DNA of 64,000 nt from the NCBI RefSeq assembly GCF_900044055.2, contig NZ_FCOX02000036.1, positions 1 through 64,000 on the forward strand. Reading direction: 5' to 3'. Positions 63,621-64,000 of this stretch are shown in pieces. Each line of letters begins with the position of its first letter. Position 1 is the stretch's first letter. Below the pieces are notes generated by a model. It saw only the letters and a list, made by a program, of their open reading frames with translations. It was not told where the DNA came from and made no database searches. The DNA is from Caballeronia calidae (lineage in GTDB: Bacteria; Pseudomonadota; Gammaproteobacteria; Burkholderiales; Burkholderiaceae). The position numbers and the translations under genes were made by a program.

Positions 63621-64000
63621 ATGGCAGACACCGAACAAACCCGCTGCGCGTGGGCCACCACCGACGCGATGATCCGGTACCACGACGATGAATGGGGCGT
63701 GCCGTCGCGCGACGACCGGCATCTGTTCGAGATGCTGGTGCTGGAAGGCGCGCAGGCCGGCCTTTCCTGGTCGACGATCCTCAACAAGCGCGAAGGCTAT
63801 CGCGCGCTCTTCGCAGACTTCGACATCGACAAGGTCGCGCGCTTCACCGACAAGGATATCGAGCGGATCGTGCTGGACGCGCGCATCGTCCGCAATCGGG
63901 CGAAGGTCGCGTCCGCCGTGCTCAATGCGCGCGCCGTGCAGCAAATCCAGCAGGAGCACGGCTCGCTTGCGAGCTTCGTCTGGTCGTTCGTCGGCGATGC
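63621..64000 (+). CDS. tag: DNA-3-methyladenine glycosylase I, N-terminal part, cut by window edge
   Basis: Translation from the ATG at 63621 gives 126 codons to the edge, starting MADTEQTRCAWATTDAMIRYHDDEWGVP. It continues with LFEMLVLEGAQAGLSWSTILNKREGYRALFADFD and DARIVRNRAKVASAVLNARAV. This is the Tag family; RCAW holds the first zinc-site Cys and YHDDEWG the conserved segment. The enzyme excises 3-methyladenine from alkylated DNA. GAGG lies seven bases before the ATG. The C-terminal third, with the remaining zinc ligands, lies outside the window. Confidence 0.93.
   Translation, partial: MADTEQTRCAWATTDAMIRYHDDEWGVPSRDDRHLFEMLVLEGAQAGLSWSTILNKREGYRALFADFDIDKVARFTDKDIERIVLDARIVRNRAKVASAVLNARAVQQIQQEHGSLASFVWSFVGD

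Overview
The window is high-GC, densely coded chromosomal DNA from a beta-proteobacterium of the Burkholderiaceae, most likely Paraburkholderia, Caballeronia or Burkholderia. Supporting marks are a metH split into two adjacent genes, the flhDC-motAB-che cluster that includes cheD and cheZ, a PhaM-type polyhydroxybutyrate granule protein, and the small families DUF3567, DUF1840, DUF2917, DUF2844 and DUF3443. No database search was possible, so the genus is an inference. Nearly everything looks like housekeeping genome. The accessory material is a transposase fragment at the left edge and a small toxin-antitoxin pair.

Layout. 1-0.54 kb: 5' part of an IS1182-like transposase. 0.66-2.2 kb: comM. 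2.2-2.6 kb: an AT-rich convergent spacer with a cluster of DnaA-box-like sites. 2.6-3.9 kb: a lipoprotein and a TlpA-like thioredoxin. 3.9-9.0 kb: the C4-dicarboxylate system dctA-dctB-dctD, with a sigma-54 promoter and palindromic upstream sites. 9.1-13.6 kb: lipA, lipB, DUF2917, a LysR regulator, ybeD-like DUF493 and a D-amino-acid transaminase. 13.6-17.4 kb: dacC, a hydrolase, a [2Fe-2S] protein and a VanZ protein. 17.4-21.1 kb: an Mla/MCE-type lipid transporter. 21.2-21.9 kb: a HigBA-like module. 22-24.5 kb: birA, coaX, a small membrane protein and a heptose adenylyltransferase.

24.6-27.0 kb: a putative diiron protein and a MerR regulator with the B12 photoreceptor signature. 27.2-31.9 kb: phaM, a crotonase, a periplasmic binding protein, an FAH-family enzyme and a divergent IclR regulator. 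32.1-34.6 kb: DUF3108, a hydrolase and DUF3567. 34.8-38.6 kb: split metH. 38.7-43.9 kb: a small secreted protein, DUF1840, argS, a SPOR protein, dsbA and an SDR. 44.0-45.9 kb: the DUF2844-DUF3443 pair. 46.1-58.3 kb: the flagellar and chemotaxis cluster, transcribed leftwards from flhDC through motAB, cheY, cheA, cheW, an MCP, cheR, cheD, cheB and cheY to cheZ. 59-64 kb: a GT4 glycosyltransferase, aqpZ, a small secreted protein, a HAD phosphatase, a BadF-type kinase and the start of tag.

How genes work together. DctB/DctD sense dicarboxylates and should drive dctA from the sigma-54 promoter. LipB and LipA make lipoate and are translationally coupled. The MCE cluster encodes permease, ATPase, substrate-binding protein and lipoprotein of one envelope lipid transporter. 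The chemotaxis genes form a complete pathway with two CheY proteins, the CheZ phosphatase, and an MCP ending in a CheR/CheB docking pentapeptide. A good sigma-28 promoter precedes motA, and a perfect palindrome of the type bound by NarL/FixJ-family regulators lies upstream of flhDC.

The points I find most worth follow-up are: DUF3443 reading as a pepsin-like aspartic protease; the CarH-like MerR regulator beside a diiron protein, with a plus-strand terminator between them that has no gene to serve; the DnaA-box cluster; and the palindrome upstream of flhDC. I saw no CRISPR array, tRNA or rRNA, and no convincing riboswitch.
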